A DNA stretch of 64,000 nucleotides. Origin: Pseudoalteromonas caenipelagi (GTDB lineage: Bacteria; Pseudomonadota; Gammaproteobacteria; Enterobacterales; Alteromonadaceae). The position numbers and the translations under genes were made by a program. The stretch covers positions 62,001 to 126,000 of the forward strand of contig NZ_JABBPG010000007.1 of NCBI RefSeq assembly GCF_013140855.1, read 5' to 3'. The stretch's first letter is position 1, and every line of letters begins with the position of its first letter. Under the pieces are notes generated by a model. It ran no database searches. It saw nothing but the letters and a program-made list of their open reading frames with translations, and had not been told where the DNA came from. Positions 1-9,297 of this stretch are shown here, in pieces.

Positions 1-510
1 GGTTTGCAATTCATATTTTAAAAACCAGTCTTGCAGACTTCGTAGCTGACTTAAATCATGTTTACCAGTTTTGTCGGTTAAGGCATAAATGTATACCCAG
101 CCCACACCGGTTGCGTCAGGTCCTAGCTGTGGTTTGGCGCTATCGGGTAAGCTCGCTGCTACTTGGCTTAAATATTCCAGTACGCGGCTTCTGGCCCAAT
201 AAAGGTCGGTGTCATCATCAAAAATAATATACACATAGGAGTCGCCAAAGAACGAATAGCCACGTACTGTTTGTGCGCCCGGCACAGATAACATGGCGGT
301 GGTCAGTGGAAACGTCACCTGATCTTGTACCACCTGTGGCGCTTGTCCTGGGTAGCTGGTTTTAATGATCACCTGCACGTCAGATAAGTCGGGTATTGCA
401 TCAACGGGGGTATTTTTTAGAGAAAACACTCCCGCAAAGGCGATGATCAAGGTGGTGAGCAAAACAAAAAAGCGGTTGCCCACAGACCATCTAATTACTG
501 CTTCAATCAT
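1..510 (-). CDS. cusA: CusA/CzcA-type heavy-metal RND efflux pump, N-terminal part only
   Basis: The gene is cut by the left window edge; only the first 170 residues are visible, starting at the ATG complementary to 508-510. The translation begins [18 protein letters not shown], a cytoplasmic start leading into the first transmembrane helix. It continues with the [16 protein letters not shown] stretch and the porter-domain segment typical of the heavy-metal RND pumps CusA/CzcA (about 1040 residues when complete). It would be the inner-membrane, proton-driven subunit of a tripartite copper/silver exporter. It lies 11 bases downstream of the adaptor gene on the same strand, so co-transcription is expected. 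Monovalent-metal specificity is inferred from the CusF domains of the neighbour, not from this fragment. Confidence 0.93.
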   Translation of the reverse strand, partial: MIEAVIRWSVGNRFFVLLTTLIIAFAGVFSLKNTPVDAIPDLSDVQVIIKTSYPGQAPQVVQDQVTFPLTTAMLSVPGAQTVRGYSFFGDSYVYIIFDDDTDLYWARSRVLEYLSQVAASLPDSAKPQLGPDATGVGWVYIYALTDKTGKHDLSQLRSLQDWFLKYELQT

Positions 511-521
511 GCTGGCACCCC

Positions 522-2267
522 TTATTTATGATTTTCGTGCGCACTGTGCGCATCATTATTATCATCGGCTTTAGGGGTTATCTCCGTGATCACAAAGTCA
601 TCCCTAATTTCAAAGGTAAAGGTGATTTCATCCCCTGCGCTGAACTGGTTTAAATCAATTTCATCGCTGACTAAAAAGTCCATGGTGGCAGCAGGGCGGT
701 TCCACTTTTCAATGGCGCCACGGCTAATATTTAAAACTCTATTTTCTTTATCGATAGCATTGATCAGGCCATCAACGGTTGCGCTAGACACCTCATCTGA
801 TGGCTGTGACATAATGTGAATGCCCGTTACTTGGTAGTTGCCCGCATCGGTTTTAGTTACTTCAAAGTGCAGAGTTTGACCGGCTTTTAAGGTGTTGATG
901 TCTACTTGCTCGGCAACATCAAAGTCCATCGTCATCGCCGGCCAATCCCATTCTTTAACAGGGTCATGGGTAATATTCACCATGTTGTGAGAGGCCATTA
1001 CGCTGTTTATTTCACCTTGCATCCAAACGGCATTGGCGGGTGCATTGTCTTCCATGCGTTTAAAGTCGGAGTTCTTGCTTGATTCTGAGTCGATCAAGAA
1101 CTGTGCTGAGGTGACGACTTCATCATCTTGATTTAACCCGTCTAACACCTCGATGTACTGCTCGCCCACTCGGCCAATGGTTATCGCGATTGATTTAAAC
1201 TGACCGTCACCGAGCGCTAACACTACGCGGTCTTGTTTACCGGTGCGGATCACCGATTCTTTAGGCACCAAGATCACTGGATCATCAAGGTTGGCGTCAA
1301 TGGCCACTTGCGCAAACATATTGGGTTTTAGCTCATAATTTGGGTTATCAAATTTAAGGCGTACCCTTAAAGTGCGCGTTTTGCTGTTTAACACTGGGTA
1401 GACGTAATCTACGCTGCCTTGCCATGTTTTACCGGGCAAATAGTCTAGCGTCATGGTTACAGGTAAACCTTGCTTAATTAACGCGGTATCACGCTCGAAA
1501 ACCTCGGCCTCAACCCACACCTGATCCAACTTAGCAATACTCATTAAAGTATTACCTGGTTTGACATAGAAGCCTTCGCGTATCTTCAGCCCATCAATGA
1601 CCCCTGATTGCGGCGAGTAGAAGGTAATGGTCTGTTGGACCTGTTGGGTTTTTTCTAACTCACGAATAAACTGCTCAGATAATTGTAGGGCTTTTAGCCT
1701 GTCTTTTGCGGCATTAATAAGCGAACTATTGTTACGTTTTAGGGCGATCAGTAGCTCTTCTTGGGCATTTACTAATTGCGGAGAGTACAAGGTATATAAG
1801 GGTTGGCCTTTTTCGACAGGATTACCTACCGCTTTGATGAAAAGCTTTTCAATCCAACCATCAACCCTTGGGTGGATATGCAGTAATTGATCTTCGTCGT
1901 ATTGCACATAGCCCACAGTAGATACTTGCGTATGCATGCTTTTAAACTCAACGGGAGCGGTTCTGACCCCAAGGTTATTGATTACGTGAGGGGCAATTTT
2001 AACGCTACCCGGACCGTGATTGTCACCGCTATCCTCTTCATAAACAGGCACCAAATCCATGCCCATGGGCGATTTTCCAGGTTTATCGCGACGATAATTT
2101 GAGTCCATTGGTGCGACCCAATACAGCGGTTTTTTCTCTCCTGAGCTACCTGTGTGTGCTGAATGTGAGTCGTTGTTTGAGTCTGTATTTTGCAAGCTTA
2201 CGGTGATCCCCGCACCCAATGCTAGGCCCACTACTAAGGCAGTAAGCGTTGTTTTATTCGCTGACAT
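522..2267 (-). CDS. cusB: CusB-like RND adaptor with metal-binding N-terminus and two CusF-like C-terminal domains
   Basis: This is the periplasmic membrane-fusion subunit (581 residues) linking a CusA pump to an outer-membrane factor. An N-terminal hydrophobic anchor (about residues 7-25) is followed by a His-rich linker. Next comes a short heavy-metal-binding domain (about 48-76, [20 protein letters not shown]), then barrel-sandwich, hairpin and beta-barrel regions (about 95-400). The C-terminus carries two CusF-like domains, about 412-484 and 496-564. The first keeps all CusF copper ligands (His in NITHDP, Trp in WDWP, both Met in AMTMDF). The second has Arg for His, Arg for Trp and Ala for the first Met, keeping only the last Met. 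Its start codon overlaps the stop of the upstream outer-membrane factor gene by one base (TAATG), indicating translational coupling. Confidence 0.93.
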   Translation of the reverse strand: MSANKTTLTALVVGLALGAGITVSLQNTDSNNDSHSAHTGSSGEKKPLYWVAPMDSNYRRDKPGKSPMGMDLVPVYEEDSGDNHGPGSVKIAPHVINNLGVRTAPVEFKSMHTQVSTVGYVQYDEDQLLHIHPRVDGWIEKLFIKAVGNPVEKGQPLYTLYSPQLVNAQEELLIALKRNNSSLINAAKDRLKALQLSEQFIRELEKTQQVQQTITFYSPQSGVIDGLKIREGFYVKPGNTLMSIAKLDQVWVEAEVFERDTALIKQGLPVTMTLDYLPGKTWQGSVDYVYPVLNSKTRTLRVRLKFDNPNYELKPNMFAQVAIDANLDDPVILVPKESVIRTGKQDRVVLALGDGQFKSIAITIGRVGEQYIEVLDGLNQDDEVVTSAQFLIDSESSKNSDFKRMEDNAPANAVWMQGEINSVMASHNMVNITHDPVKEWDWPAMTMDFDVAEQVDINTLKAGQTLHFEVTKTDAGNYQVTGIHIMSQPSDEVSSATVDGLINAIDKENRVLNISRGAIEKWNRPAATMDFLVSDEIDLNQFSAGDEITFTFEIRDDFVITEITPKADDNNDAHSAHENHK

Positions 2268-3652
2268 TATTGCTCTCCTAGCTGCTTGGTTGGCTCAGTG
2301 ATGCTGTGATTAGATTGGGTCAATAGATAGTTAATTTTGGCTACGGATTTGAGTGCATCCACATCAATTTTTAATGCTGCAATATTGGCATTAAGTTCTG
2401 TGATCCTTGCACGAACCACATCCGAAAAATCGCCATCGTCATTGGTATAGGCTGTCAATGCAGCCTCAGCTTGATGATGTGTTTGCTCTATAAGTTGCTG
2501 TTTGTATAGTGCTTGTCGCTCAGATAAACGCTGCAATTGTGCCAGTTCTTTTTCCAGCTCGCTGAGCATTTGTTTTAGCATGACGTACTTGTCTGTTTTG
2601 ATGGCTTCAGATTCGGCCACGGCTGCCGCAACTTGCTTATCTTGTTTATGCTCGGTAAACAAAGGTAAGTCAAAAGACACCCCAACAGAGAACAAGTCTG
2701 CTCGGCTGCTGCCTGAGGGCATATCGTCGCGATAGCCGTAGCTGGCATTAACGCCCCATTGCGGCTGATACTGCTGTTCACTGAGTTCGATTGCCTTTTT
2801 AGAAACTTGGTGCTTTATATCAATTGCGCGCAGTGCAGGGTGGTTAAGCAGTAGTGTTACAGCGTCGCTGCGTTGGTATGCACTGGGTTTGAGATGTTGT
2901 GCATGTGCCAAAGCGATTTTTGGTAGCTCATTAGGCAGCACAATGGGTGCCGTGGCTGCTTTTAAATTTTGCAGAGTATCAAGACTATCTATACTAAACA
3001 GCTGTAACCACTCATTTAAACGCTCTAAAGCGGTGTCTCGCTTTTGCTGCTCTACCGTTAAACGGTCCTCAAGTTGAATGATTTCTAGCTGTGCTCGAAT
3101 AACGTCTTGCTGCCTTGTTTTACCAATGGCACTGGCATAATTGGCTTTGGCGATTTGGGCCATTTGTTCAAACAAGGCTCGATCTTGATTGATTAATGCT
3201 ATGGTGCGCTGAGCTAAATAGGCGTCTAACCACAGCTGTGAAATGAGTCGTGTGAGTTTGGCGTGGCGGTCTTCTCGTTGCAATGGGAATTGCGTTGCCG
3301 AGGTTTTTAGCTGATCAGATTTAATCGCTAAGCTATCGCCTCTTGGGAACATTTGCGATACACCCACTTTAAACTGGGTCATTCCTTCTTGTGCCAAGTC
3401 CCAGCCATCAGTCGGTAAGTTCATCATACCGATAGACACTTTTGGGTCTGCCAGCGTAAGCGCTGCAACACTCTTATGCTCAACAGCGCTTTGCTTTAAA
3501 CGGCTGCTATGTAACCAAGGGTCGTTTTGTTGGGCCAGCGAAATGGCATCATTGAGCGATATTATTTGTTGAACCGTTTGCTCAGCATTGACACTTGCAC
3601 AAAGTGGTATCAATAAACTCGCTAATGCCGCCTGTATAAATACTTTTGTCAT
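2267..3652 (-). CDS. cusC: TolC-family outer-membrane efflux factor (CusC-like)
   Basis: The protein (461 residues) starts with a cleavable signal peptide (about 1-23, ending ASVNA). It is then a long helical protein of the outer membrane efflux family, with the internal duplication expected of TolC/CusC and heptad-rich stretches around residues 330-400. No Cys sits at a lipobox, so it is probably not lipidated, unlike E. coli CusC. It would provide the outer-membrane duct for the CusBA pump encoded immediately downstream, with a one-base overlap. A 103-base gap separates it from the small Cys-rich gene upstream. The family call is firm; cusC specificity is from operon context. Confidence 0.88.
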   Translation of the reverse strand: MTKVFIQAALASLLIPLCASVNAEQTVQQIISLNDAISLAQQNDPWLHSSRLKQSAVEHKSVAALTLADPKVSIGMMNLPTDGWDLAQEGMTQFKVGVSQMFPRGDSLAIKSDQLKTSATQFPLQREDRHAKLTRLISQLWLDAYLAQRTIALINQDRALFEQMAQIAKANYASAIGKTRQQDVIRAQLEIIQLEDRLTVEQQKRDTALERLNEWLQLFSIDSLDTLQNLKAATAPIVLPNELPKIALAHAQHLKPSAYQRSDAVTLLLNHPALRAIDIKHQVSKKAIELSEQQYQPQWGVNASYGYRDDMPSGSSRADLFSVGVSFDLPLFTEHKQDKQVAAAVAESEAIKTDKYVMLKQMLSELEKELAQLQRLSERQALYKQQLIEQTHHQAEAALTAYTNDDGDFSDVVRARITELNANIAALKIDVDALKSVAKINYLLTQSNHSITEPTKQLGEQ

Positions 3653-3755
3653 GATTTACCAACCTAAATTGGATTTAACTTTATGATAATAAAACATTTT
3701 TAAATAAATGAGCGCAGTAGAAGATACACCAGATTTTAGGCGCACCTATCCCGTG

Positions 3756-4088
3756 TTAGGCAAAAATCGGCGGACGATAAAGAGAAGTGGTAACCGCGTG
3801 GGGAGATTGTGATAAAAAGGTCTGTCTAGGCTCTGCTAGGTGATATTCAAATGCAAGAAGGTGCATGGTATCGAGATAGACTACGGTTAAACATGCACTA
3901 GCAGGGCAAGTACATTGTGTATCACAGCAGTCCATGGCGCCTTGCATTTGCTCATGATCCATACTCACCATGCTTTGATGATTAGTTAGCGCCATTTCGC
4001 ACGGCATAGTAGCCACAGCCATCGCTTGCCCTGTCAGAGCAATCAAGATAGCTAATGCAACTAATATGGTAGAAATTGGCTTAAACAT
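3756..4088 (-). CDS. Small secreted Cys/Met/His-rich protein at the head of the copper-efflux operon
   Basis: A 110-residue protein with an N-terminal hydrophobic signal segment (about 8-25). The mature part is dense in potential soft-metal ligands: Cys30, 54, 55, 59, 61 and 66, plus several Met and His between 28 and 56 (for example MVSMDHEQMQGAMDCC). It ends in LYRPPIFA; a similar Pro-Pro tail recurs in small proteins found near copper genes. Position as first gene of the cus operon suggests periplasmic metal buffering or a CopL-like accessory role. No catalytic family is recognised, and function is inferred from composition and location. Confidence 0.7.
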   Translation of the reverse strand: MFKPISTILVALAILIALTGQAMAVATMPCEMALTNHQSMVSMDHEQMQGAMDCCDTQCTCPASACLTVVYLDTMHLLAFEYHLAEPRQTFLSQSPHAVTTSLYRPPIFA

Positions 4089-4440
4089 GGCAAACTCAAT
4101 AGCGTAGGTAATATCAATGCTACGACAATTTTTATGTTAAGTAAATTGCCAAGGTTTTTAAAATAAAACGCAGATACCAATATTCATAAATTTGTTAATA
4201 ATTTGCATGATATAAATTCAAGTATTAAATATCTCAGACTTAACATTGCTGAATAAATTTCAATCGAATAAACACCCAGTTGTAGGTCGGGGCATAATCC
4301 TAGCAGCGCAGCGCGGTTTGAGAGTCTTTGTTGATATTATTAGAGCAATAGCTCACTGATATATTCCTGTAATTGACACAAAAATGTCATGAAACCTTGC
4401 TAGTTTGCAGGGCTATTATTTGGTCAATTGTTTGTTGGTT
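4089..4440. other. Intergenic region between divergent cus operon and EAL-GGDEF gene
   Basis: This 352-base AT-rich gap lies between two divergent transcription units, so it should hold both promoters. No ORF with coding character is visible. A short GC-rich patch (about 4276-4320) stands out from its surroundings but has no partner elsewhere in the window. The only clear dyad is at 4374-4389. Confidence 0.5.
4374..4389 (+). promoter_or_regulatory. TGACA-N6-TGTCA dyad overlapping a TTGACA -35-like element
   Basis: Two perfect 5-base inverted half-sites (TGACA and TGTCA) are separated by six bases. The left half is part of TTGACA (4373-4378), a consensus -35, about 60 bases before the ATG of the EAL-GGDEF gene. 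The half-sites resemble those of CusR/CopR boxes, which have a 4-base spacing, so a metal-responsive operator is possible but unproven. Confidence 0.3.
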
Positions 4441-6246
4441 ATGGGTGTGAATAAAGTCGCTGAGCTAGAAAGAAATATACTACAAAACATATTAGAGCAA
4501 GGCACTATAACAACTTTATTTCAGCCAATTTATGATATTAGCAAGCAAGAGGTACTTGGGTTTGAGGCTTTAAGTCGCGGTGTGGGTTGCTTAGAAATGC
4601 CAGAACGACTGTTTCAAGCCGCCAGTACTCACAACAAACTCTCAGAGCTTGAGTTGTTATGTCGTGAAAAAGCGATAGAACGATTTGTCACACAGCAGTT
4701 GCCGGGTAAATTATTTTTAAATGTCAGCCCCAGTGCGTTACTTGATCCAAGTCACCCTAGAGGAGAAACGCGTGATTTGGTCGAAAAGTACGGTTTAGCG
4801 ACCAATCGAGTTGTGATTGAAGTGACTGAGCAAGACAGGGTTGATGATGGCTTTTTACTGCTCAAAACCATTGAGCACTATCGGCAGCTTGGCTTTAACA
4901 TCGCCATTGATGATTTAGGTGCGGGTTACTCTGGTTTAAAGCAATGGTCAGAGCTGTGCCCTGAATATGTAAAAGTTGATCGCTATTTTATCGACTTTTG
5001 CGACCAAAGCATTGTTAAGCGTGAGTTTTTGAAATCTATCATTGAACTGGCGAAAGCCACCAGTACATCGGTAATCGCTGAAGGGATAGAGCGGATTGAA
5101 GAACTCGCCTTGCTGGAAAAATTAGGCATTGTAAATGCTCAAGGTTTTTTGCTGGCTTACCCGCAAACTGAACCGGTAATAGAGCTCGATGCCAGTCAAT
5201 GGTCGGCATTAAACTTAAAGCCGCAAGTACCTTCAAACGAACACTCTATATCGATCGGCTGGTTGGCAATGGCGCAAAATGCTATTCATCAGTGCACGCA
5301 ATGTAAGGATGCGCACAAAAACTTTGAGTTGGATAAAAAACTCATGAGCTTAGCAGTGGTTAACGAGCATCGAGAACCGATCGGTTTGCTACATAGAGAC
5401 CAACTTACAGAGGTATTTGCAGCACCTTATGGTCATGCGCTTTATGCCAAAAAATCGGTGATGGAGCTGATGGACAAACAGCCACTTATTGTTGATGAAA
5501 ATGCGCAACTTGACCAAGTGAGTCAGCAGATCACCGAACAAGAGTTTGATATACGTCGACACATCATCATTACCCGCGAGGGTAAGTATTTAGGGCTGGC
5601 ACCTTTGCGAGATATATTAAAACATATCACCGAAGAAAAAATTCGCCATGCGCAACATGCTAATCCTTTGACTATGTTACCGGGAAACGTCGCGATTAAC
5701 GAAGCGATTGAAACGCGTTTGCGCAAACAATCTGGCTTCTCATTGGCGTATATTGATTTAAATCATTTTAAGCAATTTAATGATTTATATGGCTACGCCA
5801 GTGGTGACAGCGTGATCAAACTGCTCGCTGAGGTAACCGTTCAGGCCTGTGAAAACAGCCCTTGTTTTGTTGGACATATAGGTGGCGATGACTTTATGGT
5901 GGTGTTTGATGGTGATGATGCCCAGCAGCTATGCCATCAGATTATCAGCGACTTTGAACAGCAATCAAAGGCGTTTTTTACACCAGAGCATGTTAAATCT
6001 GGCGGGTATTGGGCAACTAATCGAGAAGGGCAAAAGCAGTTTGTGCCGCTTTTGACTCTGTCTATAGGACTGGTAAGGCCTGATTTAGATAGCTGTAAAA
6101 ACAGCCATCAAGTTGCGGCATTGGCAACAGACGCTAAAAAAGAAGCCAAGCGTTATAGAAATAGCTATTTATTTGTTTGTAATCGTCGTCGCCCAACGGT
6201 ATCTACTGTGCGGCATGGGCAGACGCAGACAGAATGCTCAGCCTAA
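4441..6246 (+). CDS. EAL-CBS-GGDEF cyclic-di-GMP protein
   Basis: A 601-residue cytoplasmic protein with an N-terminal EAL phosphodiesterase domain (about 10-245), a pair of CBS-like repeats (about 260-405) and a C-terminal GGDEF domain (about 425-585). The EAL domain keeps its catalytic set: FEALSR near residue 41, LNVSP, IEVTEQ, the IDDLGAG loop, VKVD, IAEGIE and NAQGFL. The GGDEF signature is GGDDF near residue 481, compatible with cyclase activity; no RxxD inhibitory site lies five residues upstream. No transmembrane segment is seen. The ATG at 4441 is preferred; the frame is open to a TTG at 4405, and neither start has a strong ribosome site. It is not obviously co-transcribed with a neighbour. 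Confidence 0.87.
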   Translation: MGVNKVAELERNILQNILEQGTITTLFQPIYDISKQEVLGFEALSRGVGCLEMPERLFQAASTHNKLSELELLCREKAIERFVTQQLPGKLFLNVSPSALLDPSHPRGETRDLVEKYGLATNRVVIEVTEQDRVDDGFLLLKTIEHYRQLGFNIAIDDLGAGYSGLKQWSELCPEYVKVDRYFIDFCDQSIVKREFLKSIIELAKATSTSVIAEGIERIEELALLEKLGIVNAQGFLLAYPQTEPVIELDASQWSALNLKPQVPSNEHSISIGWLAMAQNAIHQCTQCKDAHKNFELDKKLMSLAVVNEHREPIGLLHRDQLTEVFAAPYGHALYAKKSVMELMDKQPLIVDENAQLDQVSQQITEQEFDIRRHIIITREGKYLGLAPLRDILKHITEEKIRHAQHANPLTMLPGNVAINEAIETRLRKQSGFSLAYIDLNHFKQFNDLYGYASGDSVIKLLAEVTVQACENSPCFVGHIGGDDFMVVFDGDDAQQLCHQIISDFEQQSKAFFTPEHVKSGGYWATNREGQKQFVPLLTLSIGLVRPDLDSCKNSHQVAALATDAKKEAKRYRNSYLFVCNRRRPTVSTVRHGQTQTECSA

Positions 6247-6372
6247 CAATTTAACGAAGGGGCGGCTTTCTTGGCACAAGGTAAGTCAAGCTGGCAATAA
6301 AAACAGTTATAAAGACTTGAGTAAAAACTCGGCTGGGTGTAGCGTAAACAAAAACAAGTTTGGAACAGATAT

Positions 6373-7245
6373 ATGCGTAAGTTCGTATTCCTGTGCCTAT
6401 TGTGTAGTTGGGCGAGCGCCGTAGTTGCGACACAAACCATTTATGTCGCTAAAGAACAACGTACTTTGTACGACAGAGATTTATATCTATACGAACTGCT
6501 TGATTTAGCCCTTAAAAAAGCAGCATATGATGTAAAAATAGAACACGTAAAAGTGCATCCTCATCAGCAGCGAACCTTACTTGCACTCTCTCAAGGTGAC
6601 GTAGACTTACACTGGAGCATGACAAGCCCCGAACGAGAGCAACTTGCTAGGGCTATTCGAGTTCCGCTTTTCAAAGGATTTATTGGTAAACGGGCTTTAC
6701 TGGTTAATAAAACCCATTTATCTCAGTTTGACGATGTAAAGTCTTTAGCCGAATTATCTAAATTAACCGCCGTGCAAGGGCATGATTGGCCCGATACAAA
6801 AATATTAGGGCACAATAGCTTAGCGGTTCGACCAATGGCTAATTATCAAGCTATGTTTGCAATGGTCGCTCGTGGTCGGCTAGATTATTTTCCACGCTCA
6901 TTCATCGAAGTAGGGGCCGAGCTGGCCGCTCAAAAAGTTGATAATTTGGTGATTTTGCCAAGTGTATACTTGCATTATCCCAGTGCCTTTTATTTTTTTG
7001 TCAACAAAGACAAGCCGCAACTTGCTAATGCGATAACCATGGGACTAGCTAAGCTACAAGCATCGGGCGAATTTGATGCGCTGTTCGAGCGTTACTTTGC
7101 GGATGTGTTAGCACAGTTGCCTTTTGACCAGAACACGATGGTACTGGAGTTGGAAAATCCGTATTTCAACATACCAGCCACGGCTGAATTACCCAAACCA
7201 GCGGTGGTCTTAAATGATAATGTACCCGCCGAGCAAGAAAAGTGA
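6373..7245 (+). CDS. Periplasmic solute-binding-protein-like protein (SBP_bac_3 type)
   Basis: A 290-residue protein with an N-terminal signal peptide (about 1-19, ending VVAT). The remainder resembles the two-lobed extracellular solute-binding fold used by amino-acid ABC transporters: a YVAKEQRTLYDRDLYLYELL start, a central ALSQGDVDLHWSMT segment and a C-terminal AITMGLAKLQASGEFDALFERYF stretch. No permease or ATPase gene is adjacent, so it may act as a stand-alone sensor or periplasmic protein rather than a transporter subunit. It follows the EAL-GGDEF gene by 126 bases, and a strong terminator follows it. Ligand unknown. Confidence 0.75.
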   Translation: MRKFVFLCLLCSWASAVVATQTIYVAKEQRTLYDRDLYLYELLDLALKKAAYDVKIEHVKVHPHQQRTLLALSQGDVDLHWSMTSPEREQLARAIRVPLFKGFIGKRALLVNKTHLSQFDDVKSLAELSKLTAVQGHDWPDTKILGHNSLAVRPMANYQAMFAMVARGRLDYFPRSFIEVGAELAAQKVDNLVILPSVYLHYPSAFYFFVNKDKPQLANAITMGLAKLQASGEFDALFERYFADVLAQLPFDQNTMVLELENPYFNIPATAELPKPAVVLNDNVPAEQEK

Positions 7246-7251
7246 AGCATT

Positions 7252-7277
7252 AAAAAAGGAGCCTCGGCTCCTTTTTT
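7252..7277. terminator. Bidirectional Rho-independent terminator
   Basis: GGAGC and GCTCC pair around a CTCG loop, flanked by six A on the left and six T on the right. It lies between two convergent genes and can serve the binding-protein gene on the plus strand and suhB on the minus strand. Confidence 0.88.
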
Positions 7278-7300
7278 ATATCACGTAATAATCAATGTGA

Positions 7301-8104
7301 TTAGCGCAGTAGTGACTCAGTCAGCACTGGACGAATTTCTTTTACCATTAGTTGGCAAAGCTTAGGAGCGCCACAGATAATGTTACCACTTTGGTTGTAA
7401 CCTGCACCGCCTGCAAAGTCCATTACCATGCCACCGGCTTCTTTAACCAATAGTTCACCTGCTGCAGTATCCCAAGGCTTAAGACCGATTTCAAAGAAAC
7501 CATCCACACGGCCAGCAGCAACATAAGCCATATCAAGCGCTGCAGAACCAGCACGACGAATATCAGCAGTGTGCACAAACAGTGCTTTAAATGCTTCTGT
7601 GTACGCATCAATGTGATGCTTTTGCTTGAATGGGAAGCCAGTTGCAAGTACCGAGCCTGCAATTTCAGTGCTTTTTGTAACGCGAATACGCTTAGAGTTT
7701 AATTGCGCACCTTGGCCACGTGACGCGGTGAAAAGCTCACTGCGGATTGGATCATAAATAACAGCTTGTTCAACACGACCTTTAACTTTTAAGGCGATAG
7801 AAACAGCAAAATGAGGAATGCCTTTGATGAAGTTAGTTGTACCATCAAGAGGATCGATAACCCATTGGTAATCAGCATCTTTGCCTTCTATTACTCCTAG
7901 TTCCTCACCCACAAGTGAGTGTTCGGGAAAGGCTTTAAGAATGGTATCACGGATGACGGCTTCAGCGTCTTTGTCTACGTTAGTAACAAAGTCGTTAGTG
8001 CCCTTTTGTTGAGCTTCGACTTTTGATAAATCTTCACATGCACGTAAGATCACTTTACCTGCATTACGCGCAGCGCGTACCGCAATGTTTAACATTGGAT
8101 GCAT
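7301..8104 (-). CDS. suhB: Inositol-1-monophosphatase family protein SuhB
   Basis: The protein (267 residues, the family's normal length) carries the metal-binding motifs of the Mg-dependent inositol monophosphatase family: GEELG, DPLDGTTNF and, near the C-terminus, WDTAAGELLVKEAGG. In E. coli SuhB is also a component of the rRNA transcription antitermination complex. The gene is transcribed divergently from trmJ, the same suhB/trmJ neighbourhood seen in enterobacteria. The ATG start MHPMLNIAVRAAR matches the usual family start. Confidence 0.96.
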   Translation of the reverse strand: MHPMLNIAVRAARNAGKVILRACEDLSKVEAQQKGTNDFVTNVDKDAEAVIRDTILKAFPEHSLVGEELGVIEGKDADYQWVIDPLDGTTNFIKGIPHFAVSIALKVKGRVEQAVIYDPIRSELFTASRGQGAQLNSKRIRVTKSTEIAGSVLATGFPFKQKHHIDAYTEAFKALFVHTADIRRAGSAALDMAYVAAGRVDGFFEIGLKPWDTAAGELLVKEAGGMVMDFAGGAGYNQSGNIICGAPKLCQLMVKEIRPVLTESLLR

Positions 8105-8344
8105 AGCATTACCTTTGAGTTGTAAAAGAACATATTCGTATAGAGCCGGCGTATTCTAGCGATTTTTACCACAAAGTAAATAAGCAAATGGAAATAAAGT
8201 TGCTGCTTTTTTGTACTGCACTGTTCTGGAAAAGGAATTAGTTAGTCTGCACTGGAGTTGTGGTTAGTTAGTGCGCTTTTTACTATGGTGCCGCATCAAG
8301 GCTGTGGTAAACTCCGCAATTATTTTTTCAAGGCTTGTTTATCA

Positions 8345-9070
8345 ATGGCATTAGAAGACATTCGTATCGTGTTAGTAAACACATCTCACTCAGGTAACAT
8401 TGGCTCAGTAGCGCGTGCGATGAAAACCATGGGCCTATCTAAATTGTATTTAGTCGACCCAGCATGTGAAGTAGACAGCCACGCCAGTGCATTAGCGGCA
8501 GGCGCAACGGATGTACTGGGCAATGCCATTCGAGTCAATAAATTATCAGAAGCGATTGAAGAGTGCGCATTGACGATTGGCACAAGTGCGCGTTCTCGCA
8601 CGCTTTCTTGGCCTATGGTTGAGCCTAGAGAGTGTGCTCAAAAGTTAGTGAAAGAATCGAATCATGGCCCTGTTGCATTGGTTTTTGGCCGTGAAAACAG
8701 TGGTCTAACAAATGAAGAGCTGCAGCTGTGCAACTACCACGTGTGTATTCCTGCCAATCCAGAATACAGCTCGTTAAATTTGGCGATGGCTGTACAAACA
8801 CTGACCTATGAAACGCGTATGGCGTTTTTAGATGGCCAACAAGTAACCCCTGAAGTGGATGAGGCAGTTTACCCAAGTGCAAAGCAAATGGAATTATTCT
8901 ACGAGCACTTAGAGAGCACGCTAAATGAAACGGGCTTTATCATCAAACAACACCCAGGCATGGTGATGACTAAACTTAAGCGTTTATTCAACCGTGCACG
9001 ACCAGAAGATCAAGAACTCAATATTTTACGTGGTATTTTGACTTCAATTAATAAGTCAACAAACAAGTAA
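8345..9070 (+). CDS. trmJ: tRNA (cytidine/uridine-32-2'-O)-methyltransferase TrmJ
   Basis: A SPOUT-class methyltransferase (241 residues) that methylates the ribose of residue 32 in tRNA anticodon loops using S-adenosylmethionine. It shows the N-terminal [21 protein letters not shown] segment and the knot motifs [15 protein letters not shown] and [17 protein letters not shown]. The ATG at 8345 gives the normal family start ([10 protein letters not shown]); the frame is open to 8258, but the extra residues are not family-like. It precedes the ISC operon as in many gammaproteobacteria; the intervening 227 bases contain the IscR operators. Confidence 0.95.
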   Translation: MALEDIRIVLVNTSHSGNIGSVARAMKTMGLSKLYLVDPACEVDSHASALAAGATDVLGNAIRVNKLSEAIEECALTIGTSARSRTLSWPMVEPRECAQKLVKESNHGPVALVFGRENSGLTNEELQLCNYHVCIPANPEYSSLNLAMAVQTLTYETRMAFLDGQQVTPEVDEAVYPSAKQMELFYEHLESTLNETGFIIKQHPGMVMTKLKRLFNRARPEDQELNILRGILTSINKSTNK

Positions 9071-9139
9071 CCCCTGAAATCATGCCGCTTTTAAACGCGT
9101 TTTATTGGTGATGTAGCTTGCGGCATTTAATTGAGCGTA

Positions 9140-9164
9140 ATACTTGACTAAATTACTCAGGTAA
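9140..9164 (+). promoter_or_regulatory. IscR type-1 binding site 1 (distal)
   Basis: The 25-base element ATACTTGACTAAATTACTCA followed by GGTAA fits the IscR type-1 consensus ATASYYGACTRWWWYAGTCRRSTAT with two mismatches. It contains a TTGACT -35-like core. Holo-IscR bound here would repress the operon. Confidence 0.8.
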
Positions 9165-9179
9165 TTACAATGGTCACTA

Positions 9180-9204
9180 GTACTTGACTGATTTACTCGG
9201 GTAT
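9180..9204 (+). promoter_or_regulatory. IscR type-1 binding site 2 (middle)
   Basis: The element starts GTACTTGACTGATTTACTCG and ends GGTAT, a close match to the IscR type-1 consensus. It lies 40 bases downstream of site 1, start to start, in the same orientation. Confidence 0.8.
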
Positions 9205-9235
9205 TGGGTAACTTTAGTCGTATTACGTGTGAGTA

Positions 9236-9267
9236 ATACTTGACTATCCTAGTCAGGTAATTAAAAT
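9236..9267 (+). promoter_or_regulatory. IscR type-1 site 3 overlapping the isc promoter
   Basis: The third element, ATACTTGACTATCCTAGTCA then GGTAA (9236-9260), is the best match of the three. It includes a TTGACT -35 at 9240-9245; a TAAAAT -10 lies at 9262-9267, 16 bases further on. This places transcription start a few bases later and the iscR ATG at 9298 with a GGGGG ribosome site. Binding by holo-IscR would occlude RNA polymerase. Confidence 0.8.
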
Positions 9268-9297
9268 TTGCGGCTTGGTAAAAAGCTAGGGGGCTTC

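Noticed and set aside
4276..4320. GC-rich patch that might be an extragenic repeat or a relic
   Set aside because: It forms no convincing hairpin by eye, and no second copy is visible in this window.
9082..9126. ATGCCGC/GCGGCAT inverted repeat after trmJ as a terminator
   Set aside because: The 7-bp stem has a 31-base loop and no proper T run, so it is too weak to call.
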